From Mantamonas sphyraenae (Eukaryota > CRuMs > Mantamonadidae): a stretch of DNA of 64,000 bases. Under the pieces are notes generated by a model that did not search any database, had not been told where the DNA came from, and was given only the letters and a program-made list of their open reading frames with translations. The stretch spans positions 434,001 through 498,000 of the forward strand of contig JAPMXV010000044.1 in NCBI GenBank assembly GCA_026936335.1, given 5' to 3'. Made by a program: the position numbers and the translations under genes. Below, in pieces: positions 31,445 to 39,790 of this stretch. The stretch's first letter is position 1. Every line of letters starts with the position of its first letter.

Positions 31445-32443
31445 ATGGGACAGAGCTCGCAAGGGTTTTCCAACAGGACGCTGCAAGGCAACTGGTGGGA
31501 GGATCGGCAGTCGGCAGACCAGCTGGACAATGAAGCGGCCATGACGGAGCATGTGTGCGTGCGAGAGAAGGACGAAGACCTGTCCCATGCACCCATCATC
31601 AAGCGCAGGCCGCCGCACAACACAGACGGATTGATTACGCAGACGTCCGAGGTAAGCAGCAAAGGATTGGAGGGGGGGGGTGAAGAACGGGCGGTGGCGG
31701 CGCAACGGTCAGCAAGGAGTCTGGTTTCGCGCAAGGCGTCCAGTGCAGGACAGGGCTGGCTGGAAGGAATGGCACACAGCCATGACATACCGTTTTGCGT
31801 TGCTGGGAGAGGGTGGGAGTGGAAAGAGGAATGATCTACGAGCTGTGTGTGTGCGTGTGTTGCGGCGAACTGACCCCCGTCTGGCTTCTGGCTTCCGCAC
31901 GCCACACAGACGTTCTTTGAGACGACAAGCGGCAGCTCGTACAACGAGAGTGCGCTGAAGCCGTCGTTGAGTGCACAGCCTGGCAAGCTCGGGGAGTACA
32001 GGCCAATGATCACTCACGACACGCTGCACCAGGCGTTTGTGTCGCGCGAGGTGAAGAACAAGGACAAGAAGGAGTTTGGCGGGACGGAAATCAAGATCCA
32101 GGGGCGGATTGAGGATGAACACAAGCGATACTTTGAGACGACGGCCGGCTCGACGTATGGCACAGGCAGCAGCACCACGTTTGAGAACATCCAGAAAAAG
32201 TGGCGCAAGCAACCAAAGCAAGACCTGACGACCAGCGTGGTCACGGATCCAGAGTACTACAAACTGGACAAGAGCAACCACAAGCGCACGATGGAGAAGG
32301 ATCTGGAGGCGGAGAACAACAGTGGGACGCTGTTTGACCTGCCCGAAACGGAGCCGGCCGTGGAGAAGAACGGTCTGGGCAAGGTGTCGCTGGTGACACG
32401 CAGGTTCAACGTGGACACCTGTGAAGACAAGTTCTGCGAGTGA
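31445..32443 (+). CDS. Probable axonemal microtubule inner protein (CFAP107-like)
   Basis: Two exons, 31445-31651 and 31910-32443, phase 0, 246 residues. The N-terminal motif FSNRTLQGNWWEDR resembles the Ser-Asn-Arg-x-Leu-x-Gly-Asn-Trp-x-Glu-x-Arg block I recall from CFAP107, a microtubule inner protein of ciliary doublets. A second repeated element occurs twice: FFETTSGSSY (early exon 2) and YFETTAGSTYG, each followed by Lys-rich sequence, a pattern like the short repeats by which such proteins line tubulin. The protein is small, basic, without membrane segments or enzymatic motifs. Assignment to CFAP107 itself is tentative; a related microtubule inner protein is equally possible. Confidence 0.6.
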
Positions 32444-32517
32444 TGGGAAAGGGCGAAAGACGCCGCGGGGAGGCGAGGGTTGTGTGTGTGGGGAGGGGGG
32501 GGGGAATTCGATTTTCA

Positions 32518-33129
32518 TCATCGGCGCCTCGCTTGCCACTCGTCCTCTTGGCGCTGTCGCTGCTGCTCTTGCTGCTCTTGCTCAATGGCCCATGGCTGAG
32601 TGGGTTCATCGCGCCACTTGTCGTCGCTCTCCCACTGGGCGTCATTCTGAGGGGCGTCATCAAATTCCCACGGGTGGTCGTCGGCGTTTCCGGGCTTCTC
32701 GTTCACCGCCCGCGAATCGTCACGGCCAACCCAGCCGTCGTCACGGCCGCCATCGTCGTCGTATCGCTCCACACGTCTGCGTTTGCTCCACACAGGCTCT
32801 CCTGCAGTCATGGCCCCGAGGGCAGCCAGCACACTGACGCCCAGCACGAGCATGAGGGCACCGTCAAACTTTGTTCCGCCTGTGGAATTTCCGCTCCTTC
32901 CCGGGGTTCGGTTCGCCGCCAACCAGCCGCGGGCAGCCTGGCGCGCGTTGCTTGCATTCCACCTATTTCTCCCTGGGTCATTCCCGGCCGACTGCGACAT
33001 GGCCCGCGTGACCACCGCTCCCGTAGCACGCGTGCTCCCCAGCGGAAGCAGCTGAGCCGACAAGCTATGCGACTGGCTACTTGCCACTGCAAGCACCTGT
33101 TTTCCTGCCCTAGCACTTCGTGTGAACAT
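32518..33129 (-). CDS. Small putative mitochondrial single-pass membrane protein
   Basis: Single exon, 203 residues. The first about 80 residues are rich in Arg, Ser and Ala with no acids until late (MFTRSARAGKQVLAVASSQS), as in mitochondrial presequences. One membrane segment follows (FDGALMLVLGVSVLAALGAM). The remaining about 85 residues are highly charged and rich in Trp, Asp and Gln, ending in Gln/Arg repeats. I do not recognise the family. The start at 33129 was chosen because upstream codons do not look protein-like. Confidence 0.6.
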   Translation of the reverse strand: MFTRSARAGKQVLAVASSQSHSLSAQLLPLGSTRATGAVVTRAMSQSAGNDPGRNRWNASNARQAARGWLAANRTPGRSGNSTGGTKFDGALMLVLGVSVLAALGAMTAGEPVWSKRRRVERYDDDGGRDDGWVGRDDSRAVNEKPGNADDHPWEFDDAPQNDAQWESDDKWRDEPTQPWAIEQEQQEQQRQRQEDEWQARRR

Positions 33130-33222
33130 CAAGAGGAGGTGGGTGTGGGCTGGATTGGTTTGGGAGGAGCGAGTGTTTTCGGAGCTGCCACAAAGCACAG
33201 GGTTTGATGTCTCTCACACCCA

Positions 33223-34791
33223 TCACTGCTTGGCCCAGCGAAGCATCATGCCAGGCATGGTGAACCCTGTGATGTTGTCGTCTGCGTCGGTCTGGAAAAA
33301 CACCCAGGAGTCAAACTGGGCGAGCAGCTCGGTGGCCATGCACTCCTGAACCGTCATGTCGATGGACATGGAAAACATCAGGTCTGCGTGCCATTCAAAC
33401 ACCACAGGCTGGTTCTGCACGACCAGAGTGCCTGTGGGGGACAGAGCAAGCTGCAGCGGGACTCCCAGGTCAATCTCCTTATAGGTGCCCACAAGTGACT
33501 TGAGCAGAGTGGCGTTGGCTCGGGGCTGCGTGTACTTCTGCTGTGCCACCACATAGGCCGACACATCGTCGAGCAGGAGATTGTAGACGGTGTCGAGCAG
33601 GGCAAACTCGTTGACGTTGGACCGAGAGGAGACGAGGTTCACCGACAGCGCCAGTTCGGCCACGTAGGACATAGCGGCGGCGTATCCAGGAACATTGCCA
33701 CCCTTGGAGCGGACGAGGTAGTTGCTGATTCGGCGCAACTCCCAGGGCATGCCAAAGCCGGTCTCGCCGTCAGCGTTGAGAAAGGCAATCTGGTGCATGG
33801 TGCGGATGGTCTCGGGAGCAAGGACCTGGGAAGTGCGCACTCCAGCCACTCCATGGATCAGCAGCTGCGTAAAGGCGTCCAGGTCGTTGATGTTGCTGAA
33901 CATCTGGCCGGCCGGCCTGTTCCAGCCAAAGTCGTACAGACCCACAGGCACGTTGGCTGCAGCGTAGCCCTGGGCCATGTTGGCTTGCACGTCTGCAGAA
34001 AAGTTGTTGCCTGTGCTGTGCAGGCCGAGCTGGTCCAGCAGGTGCGAGCGCATCGCCGACGTAAAGTCTGTCTTGGCCATGGCTGCGGCGGCATTGCCGA
34101 TGATCGAGAAGCCCAGGTTGCTGTAAGACGGATACTCTTGGGGCAGACGTACCAGGTAGGAACTGGCGATGTTCTGCAGGATCTGCGTCTCGGGCAAGTG
34201 GCAAAACGCCGTAAAGTTGCATGGCGTCTCACGTGGCAAGCCAGCAAGCTGTGTGGCTGCGTTGCGCCATGTCACCAGGTTCTCCTCGTCGTTGAACACA
34301 TTCTGTGGCTCACGGAACTGCTGCCAAGAGGCAGAAATGGGATAGTCCAGGCCGCCGATGCTACCCTGCTCGTGCAGACGCATCATCAACGCCGTGGTGA
34401 ACACCTTGCTCACTGAGCCGATGCGAAACTGCGTCGTGTCGCTTGGAGGCGTGCTGTTGCCCGCAGAGATGGTGCCAAAGCCAAACGTGCTGCGCGTGGA
34501 TGCGCCGAACGAAAGCGACATCCGCAGCGCGCCATAGTCGCCTCCGTCCTTGAATGCCTGTCCCACAGCCTGTTGGACCTTGTCCACAAGAGCGTCCCAG
34601 TTGGGAGGTGCGTCCATGTGGATGGCTGCGTGCGGGAGGCCCTGCGGTGGGCAGGTGGCCGCAGCTTGCTTGCTCGCTGCCACAAACGACTCCCAGCGTG
34701 CTCGTTTAAAGTGAACATCTCCACTCGGCAAGGCTTGGGCCACACACAACGTCACGCTGAGGCCAATGAGGAAAAGAAAGGTCGGACGCAT
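33223..34791 (-). CDS. Secreted beta-lactamase-fold serine hydrolase (LACTB/class C type)
   Basis: Single exon, 522 residues with a signal peptide (MRPTFLFLIGLSVTLCVAQA). The penicillin-binding-protein/beta-lactamase fold is shown by FRIGSVSKVFTTALMM, where Ser126-Val-Ser-Lys129 is the S-x-x-K nucleophile motif, and by SYSNLGFSIIG, where Tyr223-Ser-Asn225 is the Y-x-N motif. The third motif region is around VRSKGGNVPGYAA. Eukaryotic members act as esterases or peptidases, not antibiotic resistance enzymes; substrate here unknown. The Cys pair in ETPCNFTAFCHLP and several Asn-x-Ser/Thr sites agree with secretion. A C-terminal beta-rich domain of about 110 residues follows the catalytic part. 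Confidence 0.85.
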   Translation of the reverse strand: MRPTFLFLIGLSVTLCVAQALPSGDVHFKRARWESFVAASKQAAATCPPQGLPHAAIHMDAPPNWDALVDKVQQAVGQAFKDGGDYGALRMSLSFGASTRSTFGFGTISAGNSTPPSDTTQFRIGSVSKVFTTALMMRLHEQGSIGGLDYPISASWQQFREPQNVFNDEENLVTWRNAATQLAGLPRETPCNFTAFCHLPETQILQNIASSYLVRLPQEYPSYSNLGFSIIGNAAAAMAKTDFTSAMRSHLLDQLGLHSTGNNFSADVQANMAQGYAAANVPVGLYDFGWNRPAGQMFSNINDLDAFTQLLIHGVAGVRTSQVLAPETIRTMHQIAFLNADGETGFGMPWELRRISNYLVRSKGGNVPGYAAAMSYVAELALSVNLVSSRSNVNEFALLDTVYNLLLDDVSAYVVAQQKYTQPRANATLLKSLVGTYKEIDLGVPLQLALSPTGTLVVQNQPVVFEWHADLMFSMSIDMTVQECMATELLAQFDSWVFFQTDADDNITGFTMPGMMLRWAKQ

Positions 34792-34812
34792 GTTTTGTTT
34801 TCGTTGGGTTCA

Positions 34813-37060
34813 TCATCGCCATTGCTCTCTCAGCCACTGCTTGACATCGTGTTCCGTGGGGTTGTTCTGGATTTGGAAACGGATCATCTCCTGTAGAATG
34901 ATACCGATTCGCGGTCCACTGGGGATGCCCAGAAGGTCGCTGATCTGGTTGCCCCGGACAAGCGGCGTCATCTCGATCGACTTGAGCACCTTGCCCTGCA
35001 TAAAGATGGCCTGTCGAAAGGCCTCGATGCGCACGTACGAAGACAACAGCATTTCCTTGTTCTCAGGCAGGCTGGCCGAGTGAAGCTGAATCCGCTCGAG
35101 GTCACGCTGGCTCAACGAGGTGTCCGTCACCGCACCAAAGTCCATCACAGACACTTCTGTGTTTTTGTCTTCGTCCACCATGTGCTGTTCCTCCGGCAGC
35201 ACGCTCAGCATCAGGCTCAGCTGCCATCGCTCGTGGCCCATTGCTCGAAGCCACAGCGCCGTCTCCAGCGGCAACGCGTTCAGATAGTCCTGAAACAGAC
35301 CGCGCAGACGCAGAAAGGGTCGCTTCATGGCAATGTTGCTGGGCGTTAGATCCTCATCGCTGTAGCGGCTGCTGCTTCGCTCCTCTTTTTCGCGGGCCAC
35401 CGCGTACTTGGATGCCTCCTGGAGCAAGAAATAGGCGTTTCGTGCGCCGTGGATGATCTTAAACACGGCCGAAGCGTCAGCAGCGCTGAATTTGAGGCTC
35501 TTGCTGATGAGGTTGTGGACGAGGTGGAATGCGAGCGAGCGGCCATTGAGTGACTCCACCATGTCACGCGGAGTGTAATCTGTGGTTGTGTAGGCATCGG
35601 CCACAGAGCAGGCGTGGAAAAGGATGGAAGCTAGGAATGCCAGGTGGCCATCTTCGCTGACGTGCCGCGAAGGCCGTGCTTGGCGGGAGCGCATATCCTG
35701 CACGACCGAGAGGTTGCGAAAGGCGCTGGACCATCCGTAGTTTTGGTTGAAGGGGAAAATGATGTTGAGGAGGGAACCGTTGTGGAGCAGCTCCACCAGG
35801 CGCACGTGGTTGCGCGAGTTGGTAAGCATCTTTTGCAACTCGACCGTCACGCGCTCACGCGACACCTTGCGTCGAAGCGCCTCCTGGACGTCGTCATCCA
35901 GGCATGCCAGGGTTGTCTCTGGATGGATGTTGAACCCGTACGTGGAGGCAAAGCGGATGACACGCAACACACGCAGCGGATCGTCCAGGAACGTCTCTTT
36001 GGGGGGCAGCGGGGTACGGATCAGGTTCTGTTCCAAGTCCGACATGCCCAAGTGTGTGTAATCCTCGACCATTTGTGTGTTGAGGTTATAGAACAGCGAA
36101 TTGATCGTCATGTCTCGGCGATGCGCATCCTGGCCGGGGGTGCCAAACCTCATATCCGGGATCCTCGAGTTGTGTGCGTATGTTTCGGAGCGCAAGTTGA
36201 CCAGATCGATCTCCATGCCAAACAGCGTCGTGCGCGTCGTCTGCAGGTGCTTCGACTGCGACGGATTCACTTTGATGTTGGCAAACCGCAGCTCTTCAAT
36301 GCCCTTTTCCACGCAGTAGTCGCTCAGGTACTTCGAGAATGCTTCTCCAGTCATGTTATCCAGGGCTACGTCGACGTCGTCGCCTTCCTTGCCCATGAGC
36401 TGTACACGGCCTTGTGTAAGTGTGCCGATTGCAGGACTCGGAAGTTTCTCGCCTTCCCCTTTGTCGCACGCACGCAACCCTGACACGTGCGTGCAGCTGT
36501 TCCCCTTGACCACTTACCTTGTTGCGCACCCAGCCGCCGGCAATGCGGAAATTGACGTCCAGCTTGTAGCGCAGCCGCACGTCTTCGAGGAGCCGGAACA
36601 GATTCTTCTCGCGCTTGTTCAGCTTGATCAGCGTGCCTGGAAACACCAGAGGCGGGCGCTGGTCCAAAGTGACTACGTTCTCTTCGCCCAGCGTGGCCAA
36701 GGCGCCAGAGGAGCTGTTTGCACTGCGCACGGGTTGGGACAAAGGAGAGGCCCGGTGCAAACACACCCTGCTGCGGTGCAGCACCCCGGAAGCGGCAGTC
36801 CCAGCTAACCTGTGTGTGTGTAGGCCACGCGCAAGGCCCTTGCTCCCGTTGGATGTGCTGGAGCACACGTGCAAGCTGCCACGCAGACGCAACGCGGCGT
36901 CTTTCCTGAGGTCAGGTTCGTTCCTCCCCGGGCTGCACTGCCGCAGCAGCTGGCCTGCCCGCTGGACCATGGCGTCCCTGCGTGGCACCAGTGCAGAGGT
37001 TGCCACGGGTCGACGCAACACATGAATGGCGGACGCCGCTGCTCGTCGGCGGCCAAACAT
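34813..37060 (-). CDS. TRNT1: CCA-adding tRNA nucleotidyltransferase
   Basis: Adds or repairs the 3' CCA of tRNA, probably in both cytosol and mitochondrion. Two main exons: 37060 (or 36970) to 36518, and 36399-34813, phase 0. The junction GGWVRNK-LMGKEGDDVDVAL restores the class II active site: GG-x-x-R loop and catalytic Asp-x-Asp (DDVDVA). Further motifs: RRDMTINSLFYNL, FLDDPLRVLRVIRFAS, and SRERVTVELQKML. Spacing and sequence resemble yeast CCA1 more than bacterial enzymes. The N-terminal 100 or so residues are Arg/Ser-rich and suit mitochondrial import. Two starts are possible: 37060 leaves 24 bp to the divergent TMEM216 start, 36970 leaves 114 bp. An 87-bp in-frame stretch (36723-36809) with GT...AG ends could be a further intron. 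Length 679-709 residues without it. Confidence 0.92.
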
Positions 37061-37084
37061 ACTACCCACGCTTTCTTGTTTGCC

Positions 37085-37767
37085 ATGGCGCAGTACCAAG
37101 CATCCGTAGGTGACCCTGTGTGCCGTGTTTCCTTTGTCGTCCATCCCACCTGGAGAGTATTGCTGGGTCTGGTTTGCCGTCCATTGGTGATCGCGGGCGC
37201 GTGCGGCGGCTGGTGGTCTTTGCAAACAAGGTGCTTACACGCCTCCCCTTTGCAACACAGAGGTCCTGGTTGCCATTTGAGGTGCTTGTGGTCTTCAACA
37301 AGTGGTACTCCATCCTGTATGCCATTGTGACCATCCTTGTGTACATATACAAAGGTAAGCGAGGACGCGCAGGGCCATGGCGCCAAAAACGGTTGCTTCG
37401 TCGCCGAGCTACGCACGCGGTGCTCACACAGCACTTCCCTCCCGCAGCAAACACCTTCCCCTACCCGCAAAATAGCCTTGGCGCAGAAATCTTTGGCGTC
37501 ATTGTTTTCTTCCTCCTCGAAATGGTGCGCAAGACGGTCGGCTCGCTCGCAAACAAACTCGAGAATGGTGGCGCCTGCCTTGTCTTTCTCGGACTCTCTG
37601 TGCTCGCCTCTGCCGCCCCTATCTATCTCATTGCCGGTCAGGTCTACATCACACGCTTGGACATTGTCATGGGTGCCATCTCCCTCTGCTTCATCGGCGT
37701 CGAGGCGCTCATGTCCCTTTTCATGGCCATCTCCTTCCAGCGCGCAGCCACCCTCCGCAAGGACTGA
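37085..37767 (+). CDS. TMEM216: TMEM216-like transition-zone tetraspan protein
   Basis: Ciliary transition-zone membrane protein of the MKS module. Three exons: 37085-37105 (7 codons), 37261-37354 and 37448-37767; joined they give 144 residues, almost exactly the human length. Blocks line up with TMEM216: WLPFEVLVVFNKWYSILYAI, then YIYKANTFPYPQNSLGAEI, then VYITRLDIVMGAISLCFIGV. Four membrane segments are visible. The related proteins TMEM80 and TMEM17 share the domain, so the exact orthologue is less sure than the family. Shares a very short divergent promoter with the CCA-adding enzyme. Confidence 0.87.
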
Positions 37768-37882
37768 ATAGCGAACAGCAGACATCGCACACATTGCATC
37801 ATCGTGGCCACTGCACGCACAACACCACGCATCCTGCTGCGGGAAGAACAATCACAATCAAAAACATCGTCCATTTCCTTCC

Positions 37883-38788
37883 TCACCGCCCCACGTACCT
37901 GTAGCGAGCCATGCTGGGCCCCACATAGTCGTACTCATCCCTGGAGATGGCATACAGGGGCGCTGTAGAGATGGAGGCCATGATGCTGCCGCCGATCCAA
38001 GTGCTGAACTTGCGTTCGGGAGGAGCGATGACACGTGGCCTAGCTGACGGCACGATGGCTTCCAGTTCCTCCTGGATGCGATCGGACAACCCCCTGTACA
38101 TGCTGGAGCCGCCGGCGAGGATGATGTTGTTGAGAAGATCGAGTCGCACCGCCTCGTCCACGGCCAGAACAGAGTCCAGAATCATATCCGTGACACCCAT
38201 CTCCTCCAAGCCTGCCAGAGAGGGTTCAAACAGGATTTCCACAGCGCGGTAGGCCTCGTTGCCCACAGAAATGCTCTGGCCATCGGGGAGCTCGTACATC
38301 TGCTCCGTGTCCTTGCCTTGATCGTCTTTGTCTTTGTTCGCAGATCCTACGTAGCAGGTCTTGCGCTTGACATCATCAACAATGTCCCTCTCTGCAGTTG
38401 TGGTGAAGCTGTACCCTCGTTCCGTCAAGATCTTCATCAGGTGATCGGTCACCGTGTCGCCACCGACCATGGAGCTCACCACTCCGTGTTCCACCACGCT
38501 CGTTTCGTAGATGGGCACCACAAAGGTCGTGGACGCTCCCACCATGACCACCAACCCAGTCGTGCGTCCGCTTGCCAGCAGAGCCAACACAGCCTGATCC
38601 GCTAGCATCACGCCTTGCACCCCGAACGTTTCAAACAGCATCTGCACATACTTCTCCCGTTGGGATGCCGGCAACATGGGTGCCATCGTCATGACCACGG
38701 TCGTCTCTTCCGGAACCACACGCAACTCATTGAAGAACGTGTGGTGCATCACCTTTTCAGCATCATCCCAGTTGACAGTAATGCTCAT
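37883..38788 (-). CDS. N-terminally truncated actin: actin residues of about 74 to the C-terminus
   Basis: Single exon, 301 residues. It starts MSITVNWDDAEKVMHHTFFN, which is actin from the ITNWDD region, and continues to the C-terminus (APPERKFSTWIGGSIMASIS, then RDEYDYVGPSMARYRYVGR). Actin's first 70 or so residues, with nucleotide loop 1 and the DNase-I loop, are absent; the 215 bp upstream on this strand contain no such exon. The missing part lies on the opposite strand inside the neighbouring gene at 39004-41679. Conserved: MKILTERGYSFTTTAERDIV. Changed: the second nucleotide loop, normally MDSGDGVTHTVPIYEG, reads MVGASTTFVVPIYE, so residues equivalent to Asp154, Asp157 and His161 are lost. 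ATP hydrolysis is therefore unlikely. The frame is intact and ends normally, which argues against a simple pseudogene. It could be a partner of the other half or a free actin-like fragment. Confidence 0.85.
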   Translation of the reverse strand: MSITVNWDDAEKVMHHTFFNELRVVPEETTVVMTMAPMLPASQREKYVQMLFETFGVQGVMLADQAVLALLASGRTTGLVVMVGASTTFVVPIYETSVVEHGVVSSMVGGDTVTDHLMKILTERGYSFTTTAERDIVDDVKRKTCYVGSANKDKDDQGKDTEQMYELPDGQSISVGNEAYRAVEILFEPSLAGLEEMGVTDMILDSVLAVDEAVRLDLLNNIILAGGSSMYRGLSDRIQEELEAIVPSARPRVIAPPERKFSTWIGGSIMASISTAPLYAISRDEYDYVGPSMARYRYVGR

Positions 38789-39003
38789 GGTAAACGGTAT
38801 GCGGGGCAGTTGATTTGGAGGCGGGTGCGCACCCTCTGGTCCTGCCTCTTGACGGATGAGGAAGGAGGAAGGTCAGGCAGAATTCGCCAACCTGGACATC
38901 CTTCCTCGCCTTCCTCGTTGGCAAACAAAACCGGCAGGTGGCACGGTGCCCGGTCACAACCAATATATTCTTCTGCACTTCACCGAACCACACCCATCCC
39001 ACG
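38789..39003. promoter_or_regulatory. Divergent spacer between the two halves of the split actin
   Basis: 215 bp between head-to-head start codons (38788 minus, 39004 plus). On the plus strand, accaatatattc at about 38959-38970 offers a TATA-like element some 35-40 bp before the plus-strand ATG. I see no actin-like coding sequence here on either strand. Confidence 0.5.
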
Positions 39004-39756
39004 ATGAAGTTTGCAAGCGAACGCCTGTTCACGGGCGAAGAAGAGACCGAGCAGATCTTTGCCGACGAAGTGGCAGACGGCGTGCTCAACGCAGCACGCG
39101 AGCAACTGCAGGCCTGGCTGGAAGAAGCAGGAGCCTACAACAAAACATTCATCCCGCAGCTCATGAGCCTGTTGCAGACCAGGGAGCGCAAGGGTGATCA
39201 AGCAAGCAACGCCGGCAACCAGGCGATGTTCCAACAGCGCATGTCTGAACGCCTGCGCCAAGAGTCTTCTCGCAGGACGCAGCGCAGCAAGCGCTTGGCT
39301 GCACTGAAAAAGCAACTGGACGCCCAGGTGGGCACTTGGTCTGCCTCGAGGCGTGCCTTTCGCACCGACTCCTCCTTCCCCCAACAATCGACAAACGATC
39401 TGGGCGAGCTGCCCCTCCCTGTGGTCATTGACGTCGGTGGTGCCATGGTCAAGGCTGGTTTCGGCGGTGACGATGCACCCCGCGCTGTGTTTCCGTCGCT
39501 TGTGGGACGCCCCCGCCACCAGGGCGTCATGGTGGGCATGGGCCAGAAGGAAGCCTATGTGGGTGACGAATCACAAAGCAAACGAGGCATTCTCACCCTC
39601 AAACGCCCATTCGAGGCGTACCGCGCTCCCGAGCGTCGCTCTACCACGTCGCTCCACCTTCTCACCCGCGATCTCGACAGCGCCGACTCGGATGATGATC
39701 AAGAAAACTCATCCTTGGTGGTTGTAAACGCATGCAGTGGTAACGAAGGCGTCAGC

Positions 39757-39790
<34 letters not shown>

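Noticed and set aside
32444-33207. Plus-strand frame at 32440-33207
   Set aside because: It is antisense to the 203-residue membrane protein, whose presequence, membrane helix and charged tail are more protein-like.
37883-38788. Actin fragment as a plain pseudogene
   Set aside because: The frame is uninterrupted for 301 codons, ends at the normal actin C-terminus and keeps long conserved blocks, so decay is not evident, although function is unproven.
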